DNA of 64,000 bases from Cliona cf. orientalis (taxonomy: Eukaryota; Porifera; Demospongiae; Clionaida; Clionaidae), in the NCBI GenBank assembly GCA_963930775.1, contig OZ005705.1, positions 5,890,001 through 5,954,000 of the forward strand. Reading direction: 5' to 3'. Shown in pieces: positions 45,241 to 63,972 of this stretch. Within the stretch, counting starts at the first letter, position 1; every line of letters starts with the position of its first letter. The notes under the pieces are model-generated. The model saw only the letters and a program-made list of their open reading frames with translations, had not been told where the DNA came from and searched no databases. A program made the position numbers and the translations under genes.

Positions 45241-45487
45241 GGCTTCAGAGCAGAACAAGCCCAGAGCTAGAGATTTATATTAATAACCAGCCTGGCCTGC
45301 ACACGCCAAACCTGAAACACTAGACACGTGCACAAAGCTTGATGCATCGGTCTATAGATTTTTGTTTTGGCTGAAAGGGGTTAATCAAGTAATTGACCAC
45401 GTGGACCACCCACTGAGCTAGCTTGCAATTGAGGGGCAGACCCAGATCAAGTCAGGGATCGGGGATCTAGACCCAGGGGAGGAGAGA
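45241..45487. promoter_or_regulatory. Bidirectional promoter region, SHQ1 / ALG8
   Basis: 247 bp between divergent start codons, holding both 5' UTRs and promoters. It includes GTTAATCAAGTAATTGACCACGTGG with an E-box CACGTG (about 45398-45405). No TATA box near either start. Function inferred from position. Confidence 0.5.
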
Positions 45488-54670
<9,183 letters not shown>

Positions 54671-55533
54671 GTTAATTGCATTTTGGTTGCTTCATTAATT
54701 ACGTGGATTGAGGGGCTTACTCTTCCTGGTCAAGAGCGAGATTAGCGCTTATCATGCGGTAGATCTATTATTATAGGCCTGCTATTATCAGCTGCAATGT
54801 ATGACATGCATGCGCATGTGTACACAATGCTTGTCGTATTGTATATAGAGACTATAGTAGCACTTTACATGAATTAGAGGAGGAAAATTTAATTGGTTAA
54901 CCGTTAGTTAAATAATGCACTAATAATACTATGCATTATGTTATTGCAAAAGTGATATAAAAAGGTGAAACTATCACAAACAAAACGAAAATGCTGATTG
55001 CAAGATCAAGACTGAATGTGCCAAACATGATCCTGAAAATTGACTCCTATAACATTATTATACCTGTAGCTACAGCTAGCTGGCTACCTGCACAGCATCT
55101 CCATAGCTATAGACCTGCAAAGCTATCCTGATGACTGATGACCTATGTAGCTGCAATATGTGAGTGAGTGAGTGAGTGCTCTGAACTAGTGACAAACAAC
55201 ACTGATAAAAGATGGTGAAAATTTCTGACAAAAATTAATGTTGCATGAAAGATGTAATTAATTTTGCGAGTGCAATAGGAAAAAAAACATAGCTACTCTT
55301 GCAACACAAATTTGTAAAAACTGTGACAATCATGATTGCAGTGAAATCCATGCATGTGCTTGCATGATTGTGCAGTTTGAATGCGAATTATGCACAATTG
55401 CTGCATGTTTTCGTATTGATGTTATAATCATGATGACTTGGGTGCTGTGTATTGCACTGCATTGACCATAGATAGTGTAGCGAGTTGCATGTTGCATCCG
55501 GTGCTGCATTTCTCAACCGCTCGATCCTTCTCA
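54671..55533. other. Tail-to-tail intergenic region, ALG8 / secreted orphan
   Basis: 863 bp of AT-rich sequence between convergent 3' ends, with a short GTGAGTGAGTGAGTGAGTG repeat near 55158-55178. No exon or structured repeat was recognised. Confidence 0.5.
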
Positions 55534-56102
55534 TCACACACACTCAAACACTCGAAATCGCTTGTAGGTGATGTCAACCTTGTTGTCGGCCATTGTTCTC
55601 TTCTGCCTGCGTTCCTCTCGTGTCGCGATGCACTGACAGTTGTGTCGCTGGCACCGTGATGGAGTCCAGAATCTAACACCACTGCCTGCACTTTCGGGCA
55701 GATCTAGTTCTCGTAGGCCGCAAACAACCTTTGTCGTCATTGGTTCAGAGTTTCTGTCACCTTCTTGATGCAACTTGCACTTAGGAGTCTGCATAAATTA
55801 GCAGATATAAATGCATGATCAATTTAGCTTGGTAATTGCAATTAATGTATAGTCACAGCCGAGCCAATGCACATGATACTTACTTTGAAAAATGAAATCG
55901 TCCTACTGGTTGGCTCAGTTTGGGTCCTCCAATCAACGTCAGGGTAGTCATTCAACATACCAGATCCGCCGCTTGTTGGCGGAGCTGGTAGCGCTGCTGT
56001 TGTCGTGGATGGAGCACCTTCTGCTACCGTCAGCACGAACGCCAAGAGGTTGACGATAACCAGCAAAGCAGGACGTTGATGATTCCGCGAGGATTTCACC
56101 AT
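55534..56102 (-). CDS. Small secreted cysteine-containing protein, unrecognised
   Basis: Two exons, 55884-56102 and 55534-55788, join in frame to 157 aa. Residues 1-29 form a clear signal peptide (basic start, then PALLVIVNLLAFVLTVAEG). A Ser/Thr/Pro/Ala-rich spacer follows, then a compact second-exon domain with six cysteines (C-x18-C-x22-C-x4-C-x-C-x29-C), including RCQRHNCQC and ending FECV. No transmembrane helix. The stretch VVC...RFWTPSRC faintly recalls PDGF/VEGF-type knots, but several required cysteines are missing, so this is not a call. A leader exon ending at 56188 may be spliced over only 37 nt (56151-56187) to the start exon. A dibasic/basic segment (EERRQKR) could be a processing site. 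Function unknown. Confidence 0.68.
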
Positions 56103-56642
56103 TCTTTGCCGCGGCGACAAGCTTTGATAGCTGAAGGTGTTAAAAAGTTGCTGAAAAAGTGCACAATAGTTGCATATTAGTACTTACCAATTTGCTCCTT
56201 CTGCCTGTATATCGACGGTGAATGTTGCTGTTGACTCAACAAATGCCATTACAGAGTGCAAGACCGAACAGGCTGAGAGGAAATAGCTGATAGCACCGTT
56301 TTATAACAAGACCAGGCAAAATACCAATTTATTTCCAGCCGCTTTCGTAGCCCAAGAAGAGCACAGCTGTTCACGATGAAGCCAAAATAATGTACCTGTG
56401 TGGGATGCTGACATTTCGAGAAGATGCGTAGGTGCTGCACCGCAGAATGCTAGCGATGCGGCACGTACTGCGCATGCGCACCATGCCACCGCAGGCCACG
56501 AATTCACTGCGCATGCGCAAGAGTAACAGCCACGTACAATGTCATGTTTTGAACACCTGGATTTCCTACACAAAACAAACTACTAAAGAACTACATAACT
56601 AGCCATAAGTCTTTGAGAAAGTATATATAGCACACATGCGAA
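56103..56642 (-). promoter_or_regulatory. Upstream region of the secreted orphan with two NRF1-type palindromes
   Basis: 540 bp between this gene's start and the TUSC3/MAGT1 stop. TGCGCATGCGCA occurs twice, at 56469-56480 and 56508-56519, 39 bp apart, both perfect palindromes. They lie roughly 200-300 bp upstream of the probable leader exon (to about 56273). The part next to 56643 must hold the TUSC3 3' UTR. Confidence 0.6.
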
Positions 56643-58469
56643 TCACTTGAAGAGGAAGCTATAGGGATAGCCTTGGTACTTCATCCGAAAGATGGAGAGA
56701 AGATATCCGAATATGAGCACCACAAGCCCAAGACCAATCATAGGAGACACTGCGGGATAGCATTGTTGGGTAGATGAATGCTAATGAATAGGGGAATCCC
56801 TACCTTTCTGGATTCCAAAGTCCTCCAAGAAGCTGAACCTTTCGTTTATAAGTATCATCCCCAAAGAAATGAGACCATCTGTCAATTTCAGTCAAGGCTT
56901 ATAACAAAGTGCTATGTCACACACTGGTAAACTAGAAAGTGAAATATTATTCTTAAGGATACAAAGTATTGCGACAATGTATGTCTCAGCAATGAACTGA
57001 TATTGACTGGTTCCACTGAAATAACCCTGCGAGAGAGAGAGGGGGGGGGGAGAGAGAGAGAATGTGTCGTTGTGTGATAAGGATGAAGTACTTCACTGCT
57101 ACCATTTCTCCAGTCTGAGGGTTGCGGTGAGCCAAGGGAGGGCCCCTGATATGATTCCACATTTGTCCCGAGATCATCACAAATACCCAGAGCTGAAAGA
57201 AAAAAAAGCAATACATGATATAATTATAGCAACTTGCTCCAAATCCATCATTTTCTCGAACACTTACCATGGCCGCTATAGCCCAGTAGCGAGTCTCATA
57301 AAGCACGTGGAGGTTCTCTCTCTTTATGTAGCCAACAACGACCGCCACTAGGAGGACTGGGATCCATATCATGAGCAGCGTATAGTTGGGAGGACGCATC
57401 ACAGAGATCTTTAAGAAAGCGATGAAATAATTATGTCTCAACTCGTATTCAAAGGGGCAGAGAGATAAGACTTACACGAACTCCAGTCCTCTCTTCAACC
57501 CACTTGCCAAGAGGCTCAGCTTGGTAGCCATGCCTGAAAGTGAAACCAATTGGAAAGTGAAAAAAACACACATACACACGCACACAAAAACATACATACA
57601 CAATACAAGTTTAGCAGGTCAAATTGCAATTCTGTACTATATCGCCAAACTTAAACCTGTCAATATTCCTGCATAGGCAATTTGGGATCCAACAGCCAAA
57701 TTTAATATTTCCAGCTATATAGGTATTGACCTGGCTATGTCAAACTTGTCTTCTGGTTTGCGTTTGCCTGAAGGAGGGAAGTGGAAGTACGTTGGAGCAG
57801 TGGTCAGATGCATCTGAGAATTGGTCGAGACAGAATAAGCATTGAGTTGTCCTGACACACATTAACATGTTTTGTAGTTCTTACTTGCTGAAATGCGTCC
57901 ATTCCATCTTCATCAATGTCTATAAGCACAAAGAATAGACTGGAGGAGTACTGCTGAGAGTAACGCCACGAGTCGGCAAGAATCGTGAATTCATCAAATG
58001 CATCCCTGAATAAGAAAATATATCATTTAGTAGTTTCACTCTCTCTCTCTCCCCTGCCCTCCCTCCCTCCCTCTTCCTCTTGTGTTTGACTCACTTGCAC
58101 ACAGAGCACTGTCGCTGAGGTTTGAGAGCTGTGAAGGTAGCGATCACTGAGTAGTTACGAGGCTTAGTTCGCACGTAACTGCTGAACTTTTCCGAAGATA
58201 GAGTGATCACAGAACGTCTAGTATTCCAGTCCAACAGCTGCTGTACTTTCTGATCCAGTTTGGATGATCCCTGAACATATATAAGCATACTTTCTCTAGT
58301 GAGACCACAAATCATCCTAATTTTAGTACACAATTTCACTATCAAGTATGATAAATGATGGGTATGTCACTAAATTTTCTATTACCTATCTTACCTCTGT
58401 AGATACAAGCCACACTAGAAGAAACAGAGCGCATGCAGCCAGCCTCCATAGCCATGTGCTTCTCGCCAT
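56643..58469 (-). CDS. TUSC3: Oligosaccharyltransferase thioredoxin-like subunit, TUSC3/MAGT1 (OST3/OST6)
   Basis: ER membrane subunit of the STT3B-type oligosaccharyltransferase that holds substrate cysteines in transient disulphides. Ten exons sum to 329 aa (human MAGT1 335): 58395-58469, 58095-58270, 57885-58005, 57731-57813, 57476-57533, 57268-57408, 57103-57192, 56963-57026, 56804-56878, 56643-56749. Seen: signal peptide ending near [17 protein letters not shown]; thioredoxin-like fold with redox motif [40 protein letters not shown] at the first of four C-terminal helices; [17 protein letters not shown]-terminus [15 protein letters not shown]. One ancestral gene equivalent to the vertebrate pair is likely; I cannot decide between TUSC3 and MAGT1. 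A foldback lies 13 bp upstream of the ATG. Confidence 0.95.
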
Positions 58470-58481
58470 TTTGTCAAATAC

Positions 58482-58547
58482 GGTAAAGGTCGCCAAACGG
58501 ACAAACTATCATACATGCTTGACCCTTTCCGTTCGACGACCTTTACC
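58482..58547. repeat. Foldback repeat directly upstream of the TUSC3/MAGT1 start
   Basis: GGTAAAGGTCGCCAAACGGA is mirrored by TCCGTTCGACGACCTTTACC with a loop of about 27 bp. It sits in the presumed 5' UTR/promoter, so its hairpin may be part of the mRNA leader. The GGTAAAGGTCG word recurs in the elements at 11367, 12862 and 29706. Confidence 0.8.
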
Positions 58548-58677
58548 TATGCGCGCACGAGGAGTACAGAAGGGGATACATAGCTTGAGAAATTCACACA
58601 AAAGTTAAATAACAATAATTCCAAGATAGACACACTAACACAATCAGCGATAAATCATTTGTAAACTAGACCAGAGT

Positions 58678-60833
58678 TCATGGAGCAGCTGAAAGTGCTA
58701 CAATGGTGAAGTGCAGCTCAGAAGGATCCCTAGACATGAAATTTTGGCACACTTTGGCAGCATCCTGGAAAAGAGAAAACAGCGCCCATTTTTATCAAGA
58801 ATTTCTAAGCCTTATAATGATATTGTAGTACCTGTAGAAATTTTTCATCAGTGGTAGCACCATGATTGATGGGAAATGATTTTCGACCATCTATAAAAAC
58901 AAGTCATTTAATACATTTTGAAGCCAGCAGATGTCACCAATCCTTTAATATCAGCTCACCAAGCTCATACAAGTGTCCATCTTTGTGCACTAAGCAGATA
59001 AAGTGAAGGTTGACATTTTCTTCAGGAGCAGGGGGCTAAAAGGAAACAAACATGCATGATCCTTGGTATAAACACGATTCTTGTTTGGTTGTATTACAAA
59101 AAATTTACTGAAATGGACATACAGCTGTATCTCCTTCTTCTGCACTTGCTTGGTGAGCCTCTGAGATACTCTGAAAAGAGGAAAAAAGAGTAAAAAAAGT
59201 GGGATGGATGGAGGAAAAAAAAGGTTAGTCCTATATAAAAAGCGGGATGGATAGGGAAGGGGAAAAAAAATAGTCCTTCGAGCCGGATTCGAACCAGCGA
59301 CCTATGGATTTCTATGGATTTCCATGTACCTCTACAGTCCACCGCTCTACCAACTGAGCTATCGAAGGAACTACGCTTGTGTACCCACTATTTCGGTTTT
59401 TATAGTATTAATCCTTACATCATCCTTTTCCAGATATTCAGCTCGTTCTTCGGGAGTCATGCCTTGGGTCTTTTCAAAAAACGTCTTCAAGAATCCGTCT
59501 TCTGTGTAGAGCAAATAAAAAGCTTGGTAGCTTCTGCAGAACGAGTAGACTAAAGCCCAGCAGTCATATGAAACTCACTGAAGACAAGCTTCTCCCTGCA
59601 GTTGCCTAACGCATGGAGAAGCCCAACTGTGCCACAGGCATTACCAATCGTCTGCTTCATGTAGTAGAGGGAAGGAGAGACAACCTGTCCTTCCTTCTGA
59701 ATCCGGGCCGCCTCCTTCTCCTCAAATTCTATGAACTACAGCAAAATGAATAAGAGACATGGTCTAGCATAGTCTCGTGCCCAGCCTCTTTATCACACGT
59801 GGAAAAAGAGTCTCGTGAAACGCGTATTCAATTTTGGTTCCATATGTATTCCAATGAATGTCATTATAAGCGATGGCACGATCACTGCTTAATATTATTA
59901 TTCACACAAAGTGTTTGAAAAGTAGCCTATGGCACCAGCGGGATCCTTGGACAGTGGAGTCCGAGTGCTATGCTTGTCTTGTTGTTTGATTTGTACCCAA
60001 AAGGACGGTGGTAAGCTTTCAAAAATAGGAAGATTTTTTTTCCCGGTAGACTAAGAGAGATAAACACATTCTTGCATGCCGGTAGCTTACCACTTTCGCC
60101 TAAACTTCACAGATACTAGCATAACTCAAACACGGGATAGCTTCGATGATCGCTTGCTGAATAACAGTCTAGCTGTCCAACAACTACATGTAGCCATCTC
60201 CTACAAGTAAAGTGCGAAGTACATGGTGAAGCATCGCAATCTTTTCTTGATGACGTGACACCGTTCTGCAATCTGATTGGACGCAGTGAGATCTTGCCGC
60301 GCGGCCAAAATTGAATATGCGTTTCGCCAGACTCTTTTTCTGTGTGTGATAAAGAGGCTGGGTACGAGACTAGGTCTTGCGGGCCAGCGCCTTCATAAGA
60401 GAGGAAGAGGTTGGCCCATGAGACTAAGATACACAAATACAATGATAGCATATTTTAATTTTACAAAGTGGCTACCTTGTCATTGATGGGGAAGAGGAGT
60501 AGCAGAGCAATGCATGGCTGAGGCACCATCATCAGAAGATCAGGATCAAGGCCAAATACGTCACAGAATTGAAATTTCATTTCCATTCCAAGATTAGCCA
60601 CATACTGAATGTGTTGATTGGATAACAGAATTACTACTTTCAACTGCTAATTTGGGCTCAACTCACTTTGTTCATGACCTGCATATAAAAATAGACAGCT
60701 ATTAAACTTGCAGTAGTGTATATTAAATCTAGTAGACGCATTCAAACATACATTTTTAATAGCTTACATCTGGATTGGCCTCGAGAGGAAGCCATCTATC
60801 CTTGCTGTCGTGGCCCTCAGTACTAGTAGCCAT
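58678..60833 (-). CDS. UCHL3: Ubiquitin C-terminal hydrolase UCHL3/UCHL1 family
   Basis: Deubiquitinase that removes small adducts from ubiquitin/NEDD8. Nine exons sum to 238 aa (human UCHL3 230): 60768-60833, 60667-60678, 60476-60604, 59579-59735, 59419-59501, 59123-59170, 58960-59035, 58832-58890, 58678-58764. Seen: [27 protein letters not shown]; catalytic Gln and Cys in [19 protein letters not shown]; the crossover-loop region ([19 protein letters not shown]); catalytic His in [12 protein letters not shown]; catalytic Asp in [12 protein letters not shown]-terminus [10 protein letters not shown]. Exon 2 is a 12-nt microexon encoding VMNK. The intron 59171-59418 carries a tRNA-Tyr gene on the same strand, and the intron 59736-60475 carries a 603-bp MITE. 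Head-to-head with Pam17. Confidence 0.95.
59263..59270 (-). terminator. Pol III terminator of the tRNA-Tyr gene
   Basis: Eight T residues on the minus strand, 3 nt after the tRNA discriminator base; the standard RNA polymerase III stop. Confidence 0.85.
59274..59368 (-). tRNA. tRNA-Tyr (anticodon GTA) with 22-nt intron
   Basis: Cloverleaf read on the minus strand: acceptor CCTTCGA / TCGAAGG with discriminator A; A box TAGCTCAGTTGG; anticodon arm GTGGA-CTGTAGA-TCCAT with anticodon GTA; B box GGTTCGAATCC. The intron lies after position 37, the canonical place for nuclear tRNA-Tyr, and is 22 nt, leaving a 73-nt mature tRNA before CCA. The intron contains AAATCCATAG, a copy of the sequence forming the 3' anticodon stem just downstream. 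It is nested in UCHL3, same strand. Confidence 0.96.
59770..60372. mobile_element. MITE of 603 bp, TAGTCTCG family, in UCHL3 intron
   Basis: TAGTCTCGTGCCCAGCCTCT is mirrored by AGAGGCTGGGTACGAGACTA, and inverted similarity continues for about 65 bp through TTTATCACAC, AAAAAGAGTCT and AATTTTGG. The largest member of the family in the window; no coding capacity. Confidence 0.82.
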
Positions 60834-60928
60834 TTTTAATAGGAAGGAGGTGGTGCTGAAATGATGAGTCAGCAATATTCAGTTCAAAGTTCAATAGGTC
60901 CACGTGCTGACAAGTCTCGGCTGGAGAG
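60834..60928. promoter_or_regulatory. Bidirectional promoter region, UCHL3 / Pam17
   Basis: 95 bp between divergent start codons, the tightest pair in the window. It contains CACGTG (about 60901-60906), an E-box. Both genes are housekeeping types, consistent with a TATA-less shared promoter; inference from position. Confidence 0.6.
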
Positions 60929-61831
60929 ATGGCTGTACGAATCTCAGGGCGACTCTGCCAATCCGTTGTATCCTTTGAAAGGTGTTCTAGCTCATCACTC
61001 CCTCCTCGTATCCGTGTCCTACTTCCACCAAGCACCAAAGAGGTCTCCCTGAACACAACAAACCATGCAGCAGCTTGTGTGAAGCTTATCTCGCCCACCT
61101 TCTCCCTGAGAAGCTACTCTAGCTCAGCCGGTGAGGGTGAGAAGAAGATGACCTTTGAAGAGTATCGAAAGCTGAGAAGGTCGTTGAAAACGCGAGGTCG
61201 TGTGGCCGGCCTCCCCATGGCGTTCTTTGGGATGGGAATATCATCCTTTGTCAATGTCCACTATGTCACTCCCAATATGTTTGATATGACACCTGAAGAA
61301 ATACAACCCATCCTGTGAGCTGCACTTATTAAACTAGGAATGCAGTAGCTAGATTATCACCAAATTATACGATGATCATTATTGAATTTTTTTTTTCCAG
61401 TGGACTTGATCCCATTGTGTTTGCTGCTCTGTGTGGTGTAGCTAGTGGCATGACCGGCTACCTGATTGGAGGAACTCTCTTTCATGCAACATGGAAGTTC
61501 ATCTTCAAGAAAAAAGCAGCTGAATTGCAGGAAGTAAGTAACCAGAATGAATACTAGATTGGCCATGTAACTGTTTATCTTCCATATTTGTCATGTACAG
61601 AGAGAGAACGATTTCCTCGAGCGAATTCAGAGGTATCGTTTTTCCGACGTGAGTCGTTATGACGATGACTACTATGCAGACAAGGTGATGACGCTGAGCG
61701 ACTACCGACAGTGGGTGAGGCAGCAGCAGAAGAGACAAGAACAGTTGGGTGCAGCCAAAAACCAGGCTGCAACTGACACACCAGACACACAATCTACTAC
61801 TACACAATCACAATCTAATACTGGCACATAA
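60929..61831 (+). CDS. PAM17: Mitochondrial presequence translocase-associated motor subunit Pam17
   Basis: Inner-membrane protein that in yeast supports Pam16/18 association with the TIM23 import motor. Exons 60929-61314, 61401-61533 and 61601-61831 give 249 aa. Seen: basic, Ser-rich N-terminus ending SLRSYSSS like a matrix-targeting presequence; MTFEEYRKLRRSLKTRGR; first membrane segment VAGLPMAFFGMGISSF; the second, GLDPIVFAALCGVASGMTGY followed by LIGGTLFHATWKF; then RENDFLERIQRYR and the Pam17 C-terminal YYADKVMTLSDYRQWVR. Two helices, a short charged loop and this tail are the Pam17 layout. Low-complexity Thr/Gln/Ser tail. Start at the first ATG giving a presequence. As far as I know the family is described mainly from fungi, so this is an unusual find in an animal. 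Confidence 0.87.
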
Positions 61832-61897
61832 GGTATTGCAGCTTTGTCATTTTCTATGTTATGCAAGATATCAATTTTTTTGGTTTAGTTTTTGTGC

Positions 61898-63972
61898 TCA
61901 AGGAATTGGTCTTGGTTCTCGACCAGAAGTGTTTTGTATGATACTCAACAACTGCAGTGTGTGTGTGAGAGAAGAGAGTTCATGTGTGTGTGAGAGAGTG
62001 AGAGTGAGAGAGAGACAGAGAGAAAGAGAGAGAGACAGAGAGTGAGAGAGAGAGTACGTAGTTATGTATGATATGTAGTGAAAAGCGTTTTACCCTTGTG
62101 GCATTGACACTTCCCAAGTGCAGCAAGAGCTGCAGTCCATTCAGCCAGTTCTTGTAGTCTTCTGAGGACACTGCAACCACATCTAGCACTCTGAAATTAC
62201 AGGATAGAATTACGGCATACTTGTAAGATGATATCGTATTGGTTGGTTAGTTTCTTTACCTACCTGAGATTTGTGAAGATGGTGAAGGAAAATTTATGCT
62301 TGTTCATGGGATCAAAGTCCTTTCGTCCAAACACTGCAGGGCTAGCGGAGGAGCGCACACCAACCAGGATATCTGAGTACACAATATTAGCAATAGTAAA
62401 TCTGATATCCTGATTGTGTGTATAAAAATTAATAATGCGGGGTGATGCATTTTACCAGATTTCACATCCTTGTTGCTAGTGTCTTTGGACTTGCTCCAGC
62501 AAATCTGAAAGTAGTAGACATACCAGATCATTACACTATAGATAGGTGGAATAGTAATAATATAGTAATAGTCCTACTTTGCAGTTTGAGGGGTTGACCC
62601 AGAAGAACCGAGGGTGAAGGGGGCCCTTCCCATCATTAGTGAACTTATTAATCCACGCTCCACAGCACACGGACTGAATCTGAAGCACCTGTTCTGACGT
62701 CATGGCCGCTTTCAGCTCTTCAACGTTCAAGAGCTGGCCCTCCTGCACAACAATATATAGATGTTTAGTTACGTTATAGTTAGACTATAGCCTTGAGTGG
62801 TTTATTTGAATTGTACGCTAGCCTCGTGGTTTAAATGCCCGTCTCTAGCGTACAATTCAAATAAATCACGATAAGGCTATAGTCTAAGTGGCTTGTACTA
62901 TGACCGCCAACCGTGGTATATGGAAGTTATACCACGGCTCTATGCCCATAGTAAATACACGCGTTATCTGCCAGCTGTGGTATATGGCAGTTATACCATG
63001 GCTGTGGGTACTCCACAGTTTGCACAGTGGGCAGACAGTGGTTTACATCGTATATACTACAGGCGGTGCCTTTGATCTTTACTCTAGTCATAGTACAAAA
63101 TGGGGTTAGAACCCTGCTAATAATCCCTAAATCTTGATGTACATGTGTGACTATGGCCTAGCAAGTAATGATCTATGAATCTGCCCATCAGGTCATAGTA
63201 TACACCAGTATTTGTTATATACACAAAACGTTTTCCGTCATGCCAGCGATAATCACACTACTGATTCTAGTAAACTTCCCAAAGTTTTACCTGTTGCTGG
63301 AGTGCTCTTGTACCAGGAGCTGCTGTGGTGGTGCCGTAGGTCAGAATGGAGTTGTAGCTGCATTAGTCGGCAATAGCTTAAATTTTGTCTATGTATATTC
63401 ATAATTTCATATGAGAAGAGCTGCACCTGTCCGAAGCCTCCATGAGGCCCTCTGACTTGGTCAGCAGGAGAGAGCAGTAATGGAGTCCCTTCTCTGTCGC
63501 GTAGTCCAGAGCTGTCTTCTGGCTGCTATCCTTAATGTTGGGCTCAGCTGTGTATGCACATTGTAAAAATAGGTTCAAGAGATTAGAGTTTATTTATCAT
63601 CGCTGGGGTTGCTAGTTGTATTAGACTTACCTCCATGTGCCAGTAGTGCTCTAATCACTTCAGGATTCTCACACACAGTCGCCCAGTGCAGCGGTGTACG
63701 CCTATAATAGCCATTATTGTCAGTTACTATGTTGAAGCACTTTAGTATAAGTAGCATTTACCCATTGATGTCAATATCATTCACAGAAGTTGGCCTGATG
63801 GCCTTGATCAGGGTAACAGCTTTAGCACAGCCCTGTCGGTTTGAGAAATACGTAAAAGGTGATGCCCACTGTACTGACAGAATCTATATACCAGTACCTG
63901 CTCAGCAGCTTGATGCATCACCGTTTTTCCCTTCTTGGTGGTGTACTGAGCACTGTCCTGGTTGATCAGTAC
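61898..63972 (-). CDS. Ankyrin-repeat protein with C-terminal PLC/PRAF-type PH domain, 5' part beyond right edge
   Basis: Ten exons seen: 63898-63972, 63762-63832, 63631-63701, 63427-63547, 63291-63357, 62578-62742, 62456-62504, 62264-62372, 62094-62190, 61898-61951; upstream exons lie past 64000. N-terminal part: three ankyrin repeats (KKGKTVMHQAAEQGC; INGRTPLHWATVCENPEVI; SSQKTALDYATEKGLHY). Then a Thr/Ser/Gln linker and a PH domain resembling those of phospholipase C and plant PRAF proteins: ACGAWI-like start (SVCCGAWINKF), RFFWVNPSNCKICWSKS, the middle VGVRSSASPAVFGRK, KFSFTIF, LRVLDVVAVSSEDYKNWLNG. A lipid-binding or scaffolding role is plausible; no orthologue recognised. The last exon is the least certain part: donor AGG|GTAAAA joined to a CTGCAG acceptor, adding 17 residues and a stop 66 bp from the Pam17 stop. 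Confidence 0.78.
62780..62887. repeat. 108-bp hairpin repeat
   Basis: TTAGACTATAGCCTTGAGTG is mirrored by the complement across ATAAGGCTATAGTCTAA, with the inner arms TTTATTTGAATTGTACGCTAG/CTAGCGTACAATTCAAATAAA and a loop of about 25 bp. It lies in the intron before the PH domain. Confidence 0.85.
62912..63002. repeat. Pair of related short palindromes
   Basis: CCGTGGTATATGGAAGTTATACCACGG (two arms of CCGTGGTATA) is followed about 30 bp later by GCTGTGGTATATGGCAGTTATACCATGGC. Both fold on themselves and are copies of one another, immediately after the 108-bp hairpin. Confidence 0.75.

Noticed and set aside
55438-55691. Open frames on both strands near 55430-55690 as separate genes
   Set aside because: They are alternative frames of the second exon and 3' UTR of the secreted orphan.
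55534-55788. PDGF/VEGF or IL-17 cytokine identity for the secreted orphan
   Set aside because: Surface resemblance (VVC...FWTPSRC, CQRHNCQC), but the adjacent Cys pair, the later single Cys and the terminal CxC needed for those folds are missing.
62810-62830. GCTAGCCTCGTGG inside the hairpin at 62780-62887 as a TAGYCTCG family member
   Set aside because: It lies in the loop, is not mirrored and lacks the CCCAG extension.
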